Positions 38,001 through 48,130 of a DNA stretch of 64,000 nt are shown here, one piece after another. Position 1 is the first letter of the stretch; each line of letters starts with the position of its first letter. The notes beneath the pieces were generated by a model. It saw only the letters and a program-made list of their open reading frames with translations. It was not told the origin of the DNA and ran no database searches. The DNA lies in NCBI GenBank assembly GCA_004352715.1, contig SCFE01000040.1, positions 1,842,912 to 1,906,911 on the forward strand, written 5' to 3'. Both the position numbers and the translations under genes were made by a program. This stretch comes from Hofstenia miamia (taxonomy: Eukaryota; Xenacoelomorpha; Acoela).

Positions 38001-41000
38001 CTATTTTAATCTCTAATGTTGTAGCCAAATCGTGACCAATTCGCAATTTCGTGTTGTCAACAACATCTTGACTGTTTTGTAAAATTGAATTCTAAGAAAG
38101 CGCTAAAATCTTGGATAAATTTATTAAAATGTGGTTAAAAAGTACGTTTGGATGAGGTTAGCGCCGTGTGCCCTCCCCTCTCCTCGAGTAATTTGTAACT
38201 GAGTTGCATAGTCCACTCGCCCTGGTTTTTAAAACATATGAATGCATTGTAGCACAGCTAGTTACAGAATAAGAAGCATAAAGACTTTTTAATTGTTTGA
38301 TTCGTTGGAGGAGTCGATTTCAATTTGCAGTTCGCCCTTCATAATGCATAAGCCTAGCTCAGGATCTTGAATTGCAAATGGCAACATATTGAATGTCCCT
38401 AAAGCCTTCCCCAGATTTTGTCAAATCAGTCCGCATGCCTATAGAGTATGAATCAAAATCAGCATTAAATAATGAATTTCCGACAAATGGAATTAACATG
38501 ACGAAATTGTATATGACCGCATTCATTTTTCAGTTTGACAAGTATCTGTGTTACGAGCACTGATTCAATCTTTCACATGATAAGCATGAATAAGTTAAGT
38601 AAATTACTGTAAGGCATCAGTCCTATCTAGAAATAAAGGCGGCTATTGAAGTAAAATTTGATCATCGCCAGTGTGGAAGACAAATGCTGCCAATTGGAAA
38701 CCAAAGTATCTGGAATAAATTTCCAATGTAATTTAGACAGATTGCTTCGGCCTTTTGGAGCTTCACTTCCGTTTGAGTATGGACTTCTATGTTCATGGTC
38801 ATATAGTTTGTCCACATCCTGATAGCTAAACAGTTTTTCGGCATTCATTCCTAAGCTAATTTTCCATAGAAATTCGAAGTAAATAACACTGTTAGCAGTC
38901 ATTACCTTAAAAATATAAATAATGCAAAATGGGGCTTCCGTCTTTCTTTCATTCTAAGAAAAATTTTCTTGCTTTTTGATGATTCAAGGTCGACATACTA
39001 TTTCCACAATTTTGAACCTCAGGAAAGACTTTGTTTGCTCGGTTTCCATGATTGCTTTTTTCATAGAAGATTTTCTAGATTCAAATCGTAATACACTTGA
39101 ATATATATTTAGTTGCGAATTTAAGATAATCACTTACGTTTTGAAAGCCTTATTCTTTTGGGGGTATTCTCCTGTATTTTGAAATAGATTGAACTCAATA
39201 TTTATTTCGTCGTCTTACAATTATCAAAAAATCTGGTCCATGAATAATTGCTATTGGTCAAATATAAACATATGTGGAATAGCCAAAATTTCTTCCTCTG
39301 CGATATTTTAAAATTATGTTTTTAGAAGTATCCAGCTACAATGCAGGGAATTTTGATGACTAGCTTACAAGCCATGTGTAGTTGTGGCCATTATCCATGT
39401 GAATGTGATAGCCGTCCAGACAACGACACACTTTCACAGGTAACCATTCTATGCATTCCATGTACCCTATCAACAAATTTTTAATTTCGATTTTATGGGA
39501 TAATTTGCTTCCTCTACACAATCCATCGCTTAGAATGGCAAATCAACTTACAAGACGCTTAATTTTCGAGATTTTGCATGGCAAATGAACGTAGCTGCAA
39601 ACAGTAACATTTATTAATATGGCAAAAACCTGAACTAAATGTAAGTGGGTTTGCCATACACTTTTCGTTTTTGACGACAGTATTGTGTGAAACCTTATTT
39701 CTATAAATACTTAGCGTGTCTATTAAGTAATTACCTTAGCATAAAATCAAAGACCAAGCGAAATCCAACAAAGACTTTACTTATTTTATATAATATAAAC
39801 ACCGTTCTTCCAAATAACTTCATGTAAATGTTGTTTTAGTTTTTCAAGTTCATTGTGGAAGCGTTCTTTTGGTATAACACGGAACGCCTACAGCGCAGCT
39901 TCTCTGACATCCTCCGATGACTTGAATGTTGATTTTCTCAGCTGCGTTTTCAAATATGAGAACAGCCACCTATCACACTGATTAAAATCAGGTGAATAAG
40001 GAGCTTGATATATTCTCTGCACTTTTCGTTTGTTCAGGAAATCTTTTGTTGCTTTAGATGAGTGTGGCCCCGCATTATCATGCTGGTACGCTAATTCAGA
40101 CAAGCGTGTAGGATCAGAATTCAATTTTCTTCAATGTTCGCCGAGATTGTGGAGAAAGAGATGATTAATTGTTTCTCTACGCAACGTTGCTTCCATATAA
40201 ATCTTGCCACTCGCTGTGAAGCAGACAATCAGCAGGGTCTTGTTAGCAGTTAATGCTGGTTTTACACATGCACGAGCCTAATTGGAATCGCATTGGGCTA
40301 CCCAACATTTGTCCTCGTCTTCAACTGAGTATAGTCGAGCTACATCTTCTCCCAGAGCGTCGATTGCATCTAAAATATTCCTAGCGGATTCCACTCATTG
40401 CCGTTTGTTTTCTTCACTAAGGGGAAGGGGGAACCATATGCTGCATAGCTTCCGCATGTCGAGCTCCCCGTTAAAATTTTTAAAACGGTATCTTTGCTGA
40501 TACTCAAGCTATCACTGAGTGAGCGTGTACTCAAACGCGGATTATCAGCAATGAACATTTTTGTAGCGGCAATGTTTTTTAAAGTTAATGACGAGCGTGA
40601 TTGACCGCATTTTGGTTGATTGGTAAATGATGATCTTTCACCACTTTTCAATTCTCTACAGCAACGTTTTATGGTGGAATAGCTTGTTGAGTTCATTGCA
40701 AAAACTTTGGATAGCTTTTTGTAAATCTCTATTGGCGAACAACCATTTTAACAGTCGACAAAAGTATAAAACCTTCCATATTCAAAGTTATAATTCATTG
40801 ATGCTGCAGTAAATAGACACTACACAACGATCAATAGTTGCACACAATTGAATATGGACGTAACAAGTTTTTATATTATGTATGCAACAGAAGAGCAATT
40901 TTCAGTGAATAAAACTAATAATTTCTTTCTCTTCTATACATATTCCATTGAGAAACACAGACAAAGGTCATTACTTAATAGACACACGAAGTATAGTTTA

Positions 41001-44000
41001 CATTATAATTTTGAGTTGTAATCCTGCCATTTTATTAATTTAAGCATTGCCCAAGAATTGGCCATTGATGTAAGCTTCATTTGTATGCTCAACTTTAATT
41101 TGTGCTAGTTTAGACTTCCAACAACGTTCTCACAGTAAGTTTTTTGTTGACATTATCAAACCTCTTATAAAATATCATCGTTATATGACCGCAAAGCAAT
41201 AAAATCATGTTTTGCATAATTTTGCCATTCGACAATACACAAGAAAATATCAACCCAATATATTTTAATTGGATCTTAAAGAAAATTTTTTAGATGCTTC
41301 AAAAACTGTTAAATAAGCGTTAATTATATTTTCATTTGCTTTTCATTTGTTATTAAGTCATTTAGAAGACATTTATTCATAAGCATTTCGTAAATCCTTT
41401 TTAATAATTCAGTCCACGTGAACAGGTGGACATCTTCCATCTTGTAAGCGATAATGTATTTATTTACTAATTTTTGTTAAGATTTTTCCATTACCCTTCA
41501 TGATGCAATGGTGATCTCTTAATATAAAATAGACATATTTATAAAATAAACTCATAGCTTTCTATTACAACTAAGAGATCTTAATTCAGAATTTGTAATT
41601 GTTTGTTTTTATGTCTCATTGTTATTTATTTAGGGAATTATGCACGATTTTCCAGTAAGTTCTATTTTATTTCTGTACATTCATATTGATGTATTTGGGG
41701 GGGGGGNTTTCCTCTGATGTTTCCTCACTAAAATCTCAAATGTTCTCCTACAGTGCTGCTGCCTCACGTTCTGTCTCATCTCTCCCCAATCATCCTGCTC
41801 CAAGTTTCACACCCGCGCTTGCTCCTCCTCCTGCTCTACCCATTCTCCTAAAGGTGTGTTGAGACGAGAACCTTTTGATGAAAGTGCGTTCACACGAGCA
41901 TCTTTTTGATGTATGCTTTTTTGATGCATCTATCAAAATTTGGGAGCGTTCAGACGAGCGTCTTTTTAATGTATGACAATTTGAACGATGTGCGTTCAGA
42001 CGAGCATTATTTTGATGCACGGCCACTTGTTTATTCAGCAATTAAGTATAATAGGAATTGTGTTTTTCTATCAATTTGATTGGATGTTTAATTCTATAGA
42101 TATTGTATACAATATTGCCTGGAATAAGTAGTTAATTACTGATTATTCAAAAAAACCAAATTACCTGAAACTAATACCGCTATATTATGACAATACCGAA
42201 AAATACTGATAACGTGGTGTCTTGCCTAAGTAGTATTACTTCGAGTGAAGCCCGTGCCACTTTTTTCTGATTGGTCGAGAGGTNGGGGGACTTTTAATTC
42301 AATACTGAAATTTGTACATCGATGATTGAATCGGTTGAGTTGATGCGTTTCTTATCAAATTGAAGCATCGGATTTGAAAATTATTTTCCTGTGGTGATTT
42401 GAAATCTTAGGATAAGCTTTTGTTCATAGCAAAGCGACCTTCCCAGTTAGTTCGTAAATCAAATGAAATTTAGCGATTTATTATTTGCGTTATGTCAATT
42501 CAAGATTGAGTTTACTGCAATGTGATTCGCATGATTTGCAACCGAAAGAAGAATAGTGTCCTTAATTTTCGGGTTCATAATACACCAAAAGTATCTTTTA
42601 AGTGCCAACCAAAAAGTTTTGCGCATATTCAATTTGGCTATCTCAAAACAGTTTTGTTTAATTTTTCTCAAGCCAGGGTTATGTTATGTCTCAAAATATG
42701 CTTTGTACTTCTATGCGTGATTTTTATTTATCAATTTTTGTAATGTTTAATTGCGTAAGTAAATATCATCGATTGTATTTTAGAATTGCAATAAAAAACC
42801 GGTCAGTATGTCTGTTCTAGCATTCTTTTGTTTAATTTTCTTTACGATCTCCATTATAAATTTCAAATTTGACATCTTAAGTTGGTCTTCAAAACCAATG
42901 GATGTAAATAGACCACTGCTGATATAATTGTATCCATTTCGAATTTCTTTCAACATTTTGTAATGCATATGGAAAGTGAAAAAAACACATTCTAAAAAAC
43001 TGAAATTTGTTTTTCGGGATGGGTGTGCATTAGTGATATGAAGGGAAGCGTACTAGTCGGTTTTACCCGCTGGTGCGCATAATTACAATGGGGTACGGGT
43101 CGCTTTTCACTTCACATTATGAATATCTTAACTTAGATTTTTTCAAGAATAAATAAATGTTGAAAAATTTTATATATAATGAATGTGAAATGTATTCCAA
43201 ATGTTGAAAATTTTAGAATTGCTTAATAGCAACAAAACATTTTATTCCCGGGTAAGAACTGATACGTGTAACGACATTAAAAGGCCTCTACTCGTTCATC
43301 ACTATTACTTTTCCCGTGCTATTTGAATTGTGGGCATGCAAATTGAACTAATGGTCATGCAAATTGAACTAATGGTCATGCAAATGGAATTTATCATAAC
43401 TATGGTATTCTCTTTACGTATAATAATACATCAATACGTTTTCTACCGCCTCCCACTCCATTTGATCATAAAAAATGACTGTTTATCTCAGAAATGTTAT
43501 TTGATTTAATTCAGTGTCAGTGAAATAATCTTTATGCAGACTGTGGCACAGTGCGTTGTCTAATTATTAACCATGTGCTGAGGTCAAGTTGATGATCGCG
43601 AAGATGAGATATCACACGAAAAAATCAATGGGAATATGAATCTTTGTTGAAAGAACCTTGTTTCCTCTCTTAGTATGGAAATCCATTATTGGATGAATAA
43701 AGAGCAATGCAATGGATATTCAGTCCACAAGGATTAAGAAGAATTGAATGAGCTCTCTGCCGGTTCTTCCTAAGCTTCTTGAAGAACAACAAAGGTTGAT
43801 GTTGCTTTCATCCTGATAGATTATAATTTTAACATCAGACGTAAATCGCAAAATATCCTCAACACAACATTGCCGACTTCCCTATTTTCAGTGATATTTG
43901 CCCCAATCACATTAGTGAATAAGTCGGTTATCCAGATGCCTGGCAATTGTAGACCATGACACTCTGTACTCATTGAATACCATAATAGATAATTCAACTA

Positions 44001-47000
44001 ATGTAATTTGACAGTTGGATTCCATTTTTTGAATCATAAAGTTCATATGTTCAGTGTTACCTTGATCAAGCTGATTGGTAAGCGTATGCAAAAGCTAACT
44101 GTGAATATCACAAGCAAATATGAATTATTCAAATAATTCACCTTTGTGATATCCACACTGTTAGCTTTTACATTCTTGCTTTTTACGTTTGCCAATGACC
44201 GCCACATTCAGCACTTTCAATTAATATTTGTTTCGTCTTTTTGATGATCTTATTTATGGCCCCCTGACTGTCTCAAGTTATCAGCAAGAGTCTCAATTTT
44301 GGGGTAGTTCGCAATACCGCAAGTTGTCATGGTAACGCACTACAAATGATAACCGTCTGCTCTTAAACCTCACTGTTGTATATTTCTCACAGCATGAGAG
44401 AAGAGTGAAAGCACTAGGTACAATCCTTTACGGTCAAATACCATAAACCCCAATATGACTTTTTCAAACTAAAATAAATGCTACAAGTAAGAAGTTCAAT
44501 TTGCATGATCATTAGTTCAATTCCATAATCATTAATTCAATTTGCATGGCCATTAGTTCAAATTGCATGGTCATTAGATCAATTAGCTTGAGCACTAGTT
44601 CCATTAGCTTTAGGATAAATTCCGTCACTGGGGCAGAACGAGATCAGAATGCAAAACAATTGGCAGGACCTTAACCAAATTTTGAAATTCAAACGTTATC
44701 AATTTGGTTCGATATTTTCTAGTACTTCAATTCGTTATTCATTTTGGTTAACAATGTAATTTTTGCACATTTAATCTCAGTATGGGACAGGGTTAAGGTA
44801 ATGGACTAAGACCATAACTGAAAAATCAAGCACGGGTTGGGTTTACTACTAGGAATGTGTGGTTCTGCGGGATTTAGCATATGCGACCTCTAATAGTTAC
44901 AAAAATATAAATGTGTTATTTGCCATTAGTAAAATATTTTAAGAAATTGTCTTTTTCTGTTTCTACACACTTAAATTTCTTTGGTTAAGGTTTGTATATT
45001 TTAGGTCCTGGATCTTGGGGTAAGTTTTTGTTTTTTTACTTAATGTATGTAATTTGCTCAACGCTAGATTATCCGGTAGTAGTTAGGGTTGCAATTTTCA
45101 AGCATGATTTTTGGAAATATTTTTCTGTGACAGTATAAAACAATATCAACCACTTGCATTATTAATCTTAAACTGTCTAGGAGTTTTTCTTAATTTTAAT
45201 GCCTTCTTCAAAAAATGTAGTTCACAAGCCAATAATGAAATAAAAATCTGAAAGCAGTAAAAGTTATAGGCGGGTCTCGTCTTTTATATAGTGTTGAACC
45301 GCTCCACGATTTTTTACTTTGCTCACAGCAGTACACGTTAATGGGTTTGGGTGGTCTATCTACACAGAGAAACAGCTACGGTTAGTTGTTGCTCCCATGG
45401 GCTTTCGACTTCCGAATTTCTGAACATTGTGAAAGGAGAGAATTTATAACCTTTTTAAAATTGAATTTTTATTAGAAATGTTTAACATTACGTTCAAGTA
45501 CACTCGCAAATAAATGCGTCCATATCTGATGGTTACCACATTGATTGGATAATATCTTGGTGAAAGTTGCCTTTTTACAATTTAATTGGCAGTTTAATGC
45601 TAATGTTTATTTATTGTTGCAGAAATTAACAAAATAGTAATGACTCTTAAACTGACATACAGGTAATGAAAACAAAAATAATTATGTAAATTCCAATACA
45701 TTATTTCCTACTATTATATTATTTGTATCGATAAAAAATGTTTCTGAAATGATTAAAGGATGTATTTGGGAGTTTGACAGTATTGCTATCTGAACTTTAT
45801 TACTTTTAATATTTTTATATAGAATAATTTTTTTGGGCTTGGTTTTGTACGATAATACATATGATTGTCGTTTTTATAAAAGTCTGAACCGAAAAATGCA
45901 TTATCAATGTAATAGTCATTTAATATTTAAAGTACCATATCATGTACTCGTTGCATACCAAAGACATTTTCATTTATAATGTTAATTTTTGGAGTGTCAT
46001 TTAGTTGAAGGCTAAAGCTTTCAAATTTTGAAATCTATTTTTAAAAATTTTAATATTTTGTTTATATTTTTATATATTTAGACATATTGGAAGCAACACA
46101 TGCCAGTTAGGGTATGTTTTTATCTTTACTATAATGATTTTTTGACAATTGATGTGGTAATGTTATACAAAAAATATTTTACGCCATTTATGTGAATAAA
46201 AATTTGTTTCACTAGGTTTTGATGGTGTAGCAATGAACTTTTAAAAGATTCCATATTTTTATATAGTAATAACTTCTTAATTCATCTACATATTCAATCT
46301 CAATGTATCCTGTATGATTGTTCAATTGTTTTAGAGTGATCCAAATCAGGTAAAACAAATAGGTATGTCTCTTTCCTGTCAAATATGCTTTTTTATTATA
46401 TAGAGAAATTTCTATTTTCTAGTTCTTTTTTGTTCCGTAACTTTTGATCCAACGATCGCCAATCATAAGGAGACGTTCTTATGAATATTTAAAAAACCTA
46501 TATTTCGACATTCAAGCATAAAACTTTCGTTTTCATCATTAGATTGATTTTCGGCATCCTTAACTTTAAACCAATATATTTTTTTGTTCAATGATGTAGA
46601 TGTTTTAATACAATCAAATGAAATAATTTCTCACCCATGGATTACGTTTTGTTACAAATTTTTATCTTATTAGTGCGTATATAAAACGCATTTGCGGAGG
46701 AGCATTTTATTTTGCTTACAATTTTAAATTAGTGTGATATTTAATGAATGTAAGCGTCTTGAAAGTTTCTTCTACCCGATAACGAATTCATTATTGAAAA
46801 AGATTATTCAATGACCGCTAAATATTTTTGTAGGATCGGAAATACCTTCCCCGCACTCCTTCAGCACCATAGAGAGGCTCTCAAACCTTTTAATGCAGCT
46901 AGATTATTATTTTTATTATTTCTTCGCAATGTTTCCATGTGGACAGCTTCAGACAATTTGATGTATGTATTCAAAAATTATAATATAGACAAAGTTCGCG

Positions 47001-47161
47001 CTTCTCATATCATCGTAGTCTTCTATCAGTGCCATAACATTGGACGTGACGTATTATGCAGTCTTTTATTTCCATCAACATCAAAAATTTCAAAAGTGAT
47101 ACCCGGTGCTTGCAATAAGCTTTACTCAGTTAGCCATGTGCCTCAACGCGTTCGCCTGTGA
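29056..47161 (+). CDS. Micro-exon gene of unknown function, at least 16 exons, about 289 codons
   Basis: Exons bounded by AG and GT sites that chain in one frame: 29056-29088 (ATG at 29066), 29584-29596, 29728-29762, 29945-29957, 33061-33101, 33471-33486, 36860-36955, 37521-37538, 39326-39439, 41634-41654, 45005-45019, 45329-45380, 45623-45662, 46082-46111, 46335-46349, 46834-47161. Junction phases agree at each step (2,0,2,0,2,0, then 0 through five introns, then 1,2,2,2) and coding length is 870 nt. Ten exons are 13-35 nt. The N-terminus is Ser/Thr/Lys-rich without a signal peptide. Exon 7 contains NPVY, an NPxY-type sorting motif if cytoplasmic. Exon 9 has a Cys cluster CSCGHYPCEC. The last exon has a short hydrophobic run. 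The 5' end could be trans-spliced or internal, because the frame is open upstream of the ATG in the first exon. No homolog recognised; transcription is not proven. Confidence 0.6.
30123..30434 (-). pseudogene. hAT transposase C-terminal (dimerisation) fragment
   Basis: The minus-strand frame ends SVEVERFFSKVMNELRDKP and NNLVYIV. The same motif, CTSVCVERFFSILNSFLEDR, closes the intact hAT transposase at 54140-55600. The E of VERFFS is the catalytic glutamate of the hAT RNase-H fold. The first five codons come from the nested MITE, so the frame is cut at its 5' side by that insertion. Confidence 0.65.
30423..31631. mobile_element. PIF/Harbinger-like MITE with TAA target duplication (family 3) nested in the hAT remnant
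   Basis: The termini are AGGTGCGTTCA... and ...TGAACGCACCT, with TAA outside each (30420-30422 and 31632-31634). The word GCGTTCAGACGAGCATC repeats four times on the left and twice inverted on the right. Noncoding. A partial second copy lies at 41849-42230. Confidence 0.7.
31734..33060. other. Intron 4 of the micro-exon gene, remainder
   Basis: No element was recognised. A 3-nt segment CAG (31765-31767) between TTAG and GTAAGC looks like a splice-site pair but cannot be called an exon. Confidence 0.35.
33970..35820 (-). mobile_element. piggyBac-type transposase remnant in intron 6 of the micro-exon gene, with a LINE fragment inside
   Basis: Minus-strand pieces appear in the correct order. 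35632-35817: start-like, MSKRYSVEEFSRHYF and an acidic tail. 34708-34962: SIDEQIIPTKERSPIRQYLA and KKPNK. 34360-34635: TIRKDRMRGLAS, then RRGF and LVRWLNGGVAQLVS. 33981-34172: PLKISRQP and DKLGHFP. The SIDE.M..FKGR...QY...KP.KWG, GT.RK.R.G and KW.D...V.L.S blocks identify DDE_Tnp_1_7 (piggyBac). Many frameshifts and stops are present. TTAA-bounded ends were not located. Confidence 0.75.
34990..35560 (-). pseudogene. LINE C-terminal fragment nested in the piggyBac remnant
   Basis: The minus-strand reading around 35160-35330 gives ITNFCRMWNKLKLETWKAPT and IKKFKKLLRENLL, the usual last block of CR1/L2-like proteins (..LWN.LP.....S...FKK.L...L). It sits between two blocks of the piggyBac transposase (35632 and 34962), so the LINE inserted into the older DNA element. 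Short direct repeats of AAAAAAGTGTTAAAATAAAT occur at its tail side (35092-35141). Confidence 0.5.
35821..36859. other. Intron sequence, nothing recognised
   Basis: This is the rest of the intron before exon 7. No repeat or coding signal was seen. Confidence 0.35.
36860..36955 (+). other. Micro-exon gene, exon 7 (96 nt, phase 0-0)
   Basis: Acceptor GTTATTTAG, donor ATC/GTAAGT. It encodes 32 residues including MKGFMIMDRNFF and TNPVYHNMPISDDG. The NPVY tetrapeptide resembles tyrosine sorting or PTB-binding motifs of receptor tails; that role is only inference. Base composition is clearly less AT-rich than the flanks, as expected for coding DNA. Confidence 0.65.
37443..37464 (+). other. Possible alternative micro-exon (22 nt), out of phase with its neighbours
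   Basis: TTTTCAG precedes and GTAATT follows a 22-nt segment that reads GDFNILL in the frame arriving from exon 7. Its length leaves phase 1, which would hit a stop in both 37521-37538 and 39326-39439. It could be a frame-breaking cassette, need a further unseen exon, or be a chance site. Confidence 0.3.
37539..39325. other. Intron 8 of the micro-exon gene
   Basis: No transposon was recognised. A minus-strand open frame (38627-38902) shows no family likeness. Confidence 0.35.
39326..39439 (+). other. Micro-exon gene, exon 9 (114 nt, phase 0-0), cysteine cluster
   Basis: Acceptor GTTTTTAG, donor CAG/GTAACC. The exon encodes 38 residues with KYPATMQGILMTSL and AMCSCGHYPCECDSRPD. Four cysteines within ten residues plus a histidine could bind a metal, but no known domain fits. 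The other two frames contain stops. Confidence 0.65.
39715..40988 (-). mobile_element. Mariner element, nearly full length, in intron 9 of the micro-exon gene
   Basis: The ends are CGTGTCTATTAAGTAATTAC and the inverted partner of GGTCATTACTTAATAGACAC, giving inverted repeats of about 22 bp. At about 1.27 kb it is the size of a complete mariner. It carries a mutated transposase gene on the minus strand. The exact target TA could not be fixed. Confidence 0.75.
39780..40800 (-). pseudogene. Mariner transposase (D34D), inactivated
   Basis: The N-terminal half (about 40800-40370) has the HTH region: IEIYKKLSKVF, DNPRLSTRSLSDSLSISKDT and VLKIL. The C-terminal part (40124-39888) has YQHDNAGPHSS and APYSPDFNQCDRWLFSYLK. 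The D of HDNAGPH and the D of CDRWLF are separated by 34 residues, the D34D signature of mariner. The tail FRVIPKERFHNELEKL follows after a stop. At least one stop near the start, a frameshift in the middle and a stop after EAAL make it nonfunctional. Confidence 0.8.
41710..41848 (+). pseudogene. GC-richer Ala/Pro/Ser-rich coding-like scrap (retroelement ORF1-like?)
   Basis: Following a G-run and a single N (41707), one frame is open for about 45 codons: SSLKSQMFSYSAAASRSVSS, then NHPAPSFTPALAPPPALP. SYAxAA followed by Pro-rich sequence occurs in LINE ORF1 proteins (compare the SYAEVAAT stretch at 63890). Composition differs sharply from both sides. It runs directly into a MITE copy. The assignment is a guess. 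Confidence 0.25.
41849..42230. mobile_element. Truncated copy of the family 3 MITE
   Basis: It starts AAAGGTGTGTTGAGACGAG and follows the order of 30421-30830. Shared words include GCGTTCAGACGAGCATTATT, GGATGTTTAATTCTATAGAT and AATACCGCTAT. It loses similarity near 42230 and has no right terminus, so it is a 5' fragment or is broken by the assembly N at 42284. Confidence 0.7.
42231..43335. other. Intron sequence, nothing recognised
   Basis: It contains a single N at 42284. Short open frames here (42522-42743 plus, 42780-42968 minus) have no family likeness. Confidence 0.35.
43336..44600. mobile_element. Foldback element with inverted arrays of a 21-bp ATGCAAATT-containing repeat
   Basis: Left (43336-43390): three units of CATGCAAATTGAACTAATGGT. 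Right (44498-44600): about five units of the complement (AATTTGCATGNTCATTAGTTC). A second palindrome sits at 44090-44172, AAAGCTAACTGTGAATATCAC against GTGATATCCACACTGTTAGC. No coding region. It resembles a foldback transposon or MITE in the intron before exon 11. No target duplication was found. Confidence 0.55.
46834..47161 (+). other. Micro-exon gene, terminal exon (328 nt) with stop
   Basis: Acceptor TTTTTGTAG. The preceding exon leaves AG, and the G at 46834 completes AGG, exactly matching the long open frame to TGA at 47159-47161. It encodes 109 residues, including LLQHHREALKPFNAARLLFL, NVSMWTASDNLM and FYQCHNIGRDVLCSLLF. The KP...R..FLL...N.SMW stretch is faintly like the last membrane helices of otopetrin-type channels, but length and context do not support that and I do not claim it. 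Confidence 0.6.
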
Positions 47162-47264
47162 ATTACAACTTTCGTGTTATTGGTATCATGATAGTTCGAA
47201 ACTTTCTGCCCACTTGTCAACATGTGCTCAAAACATGTTAAGTGAAGAATAGTGGGCAGCAAGT

Positions 47265-47270
47265 AATAAA
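47265..47270 (+). promoter_or_regulatory. Candidate polyadenylation signal AATAAA for the micro-exon gene
   Basis: The canonical hexamer lies about 105 nt after the TGA stop and is followed by A-rich sequence. AATAAA is common in AT-rich DNA, so this is position-supported only. Confidence 0.4.
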
Positions 47271-47879
47271 AAGAAAAAAAATTAAACATTTATACAAATA
47301 TTACAGAATTGTGCAATTTACGGAATTATGAACGTTCTCGGCCATTTTCGTACGGTATCACCAAAATCATACCCCAGATTTAATTCATTTTTCTTCTCTT
47401 TTCGGCGAAGTTATAGTGGTTTTGCAGTGGTTCGGTGCCACTGAAAATTGAAGTTCGTTGTTACAATAATTAAAATTCACTGCGTAGTTTTTTCTCAAGT
47501 TCTGCCCTAAAGTTTGAAACAATGAATAACACTTATGCATTCTTAAGTATAATTCCCTTATAATATGTAACTTTAGCTTACGAAGATCTTCATAAGTTTC
47601 CGTAAGTTTATTTTTCATCTACATTTTTCGAAATTTAGATTTACACTATTATTTAAATAACAATTACTAAAATTATCGAGTGTTCATTCCAGTATTAGCA
47701 CGTATTCTCTTACCCAGCTACAGGACATTATAGTTAAATCTAATAAGATGCGTAAGAAATTTAAAGAGATATTCTTTGAAGATTTTTGTGAAACGCAACA
47801 CCCTACCACATTCTTCAACAGAAATGCTCATTATGTCCACTGTCACTCTAAATTATAGCTTACGAGCTCGATGGCCTCA

Positions 47880-48130
47880 TCAATCGATTTCTAAGGAATG
47901 GGATCTATTGATCTTGATGTCCAGGTGACCTTGTAGTTTTAAAAATAATTCGACCACGCATTGAGTTTATTATCTATGCCCAGTAATTTTGTTTTATTAT
48001 TTCTTGAAGTGTTTATAGTTTTTCTCACATTTTATATCAATACTTAAATCATTCCATGAGATTGAACATTTAAAAGAAAATGAATCTTGTCGATTATTGC
48101 TACTAAAAAGTGTTTTACTTCTTTTGTTGA
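47880..48130 (-). pseudogene. LINE reverse transcriptase C-terminal scrap
   Basis: The minus frame gives TKLLGIDNKLNAWSNYF, the (K)YLG..ID..L.W..H block following the RT catalytic domain, with several stops around it. Its left neighbour 47271-47879 holds nothing recognisable. Confidence 0.45.

Noticed and set aside
46834-47161. Otopetrin-like channel C-terminus in the last micro-exon
   Set aside because: Only a short run (KP...R..FLL...N.SMW) is similar; the rest does not align and the upstream exons do not encode the ten or more membrane helices such a channel needs.
47385-47618. 77-codon minus-strand frame downstream of the micro-exon gene
   Set aside because: No family likeness or splice context; length is within what AT-rich DNA gives by chance, so not called.
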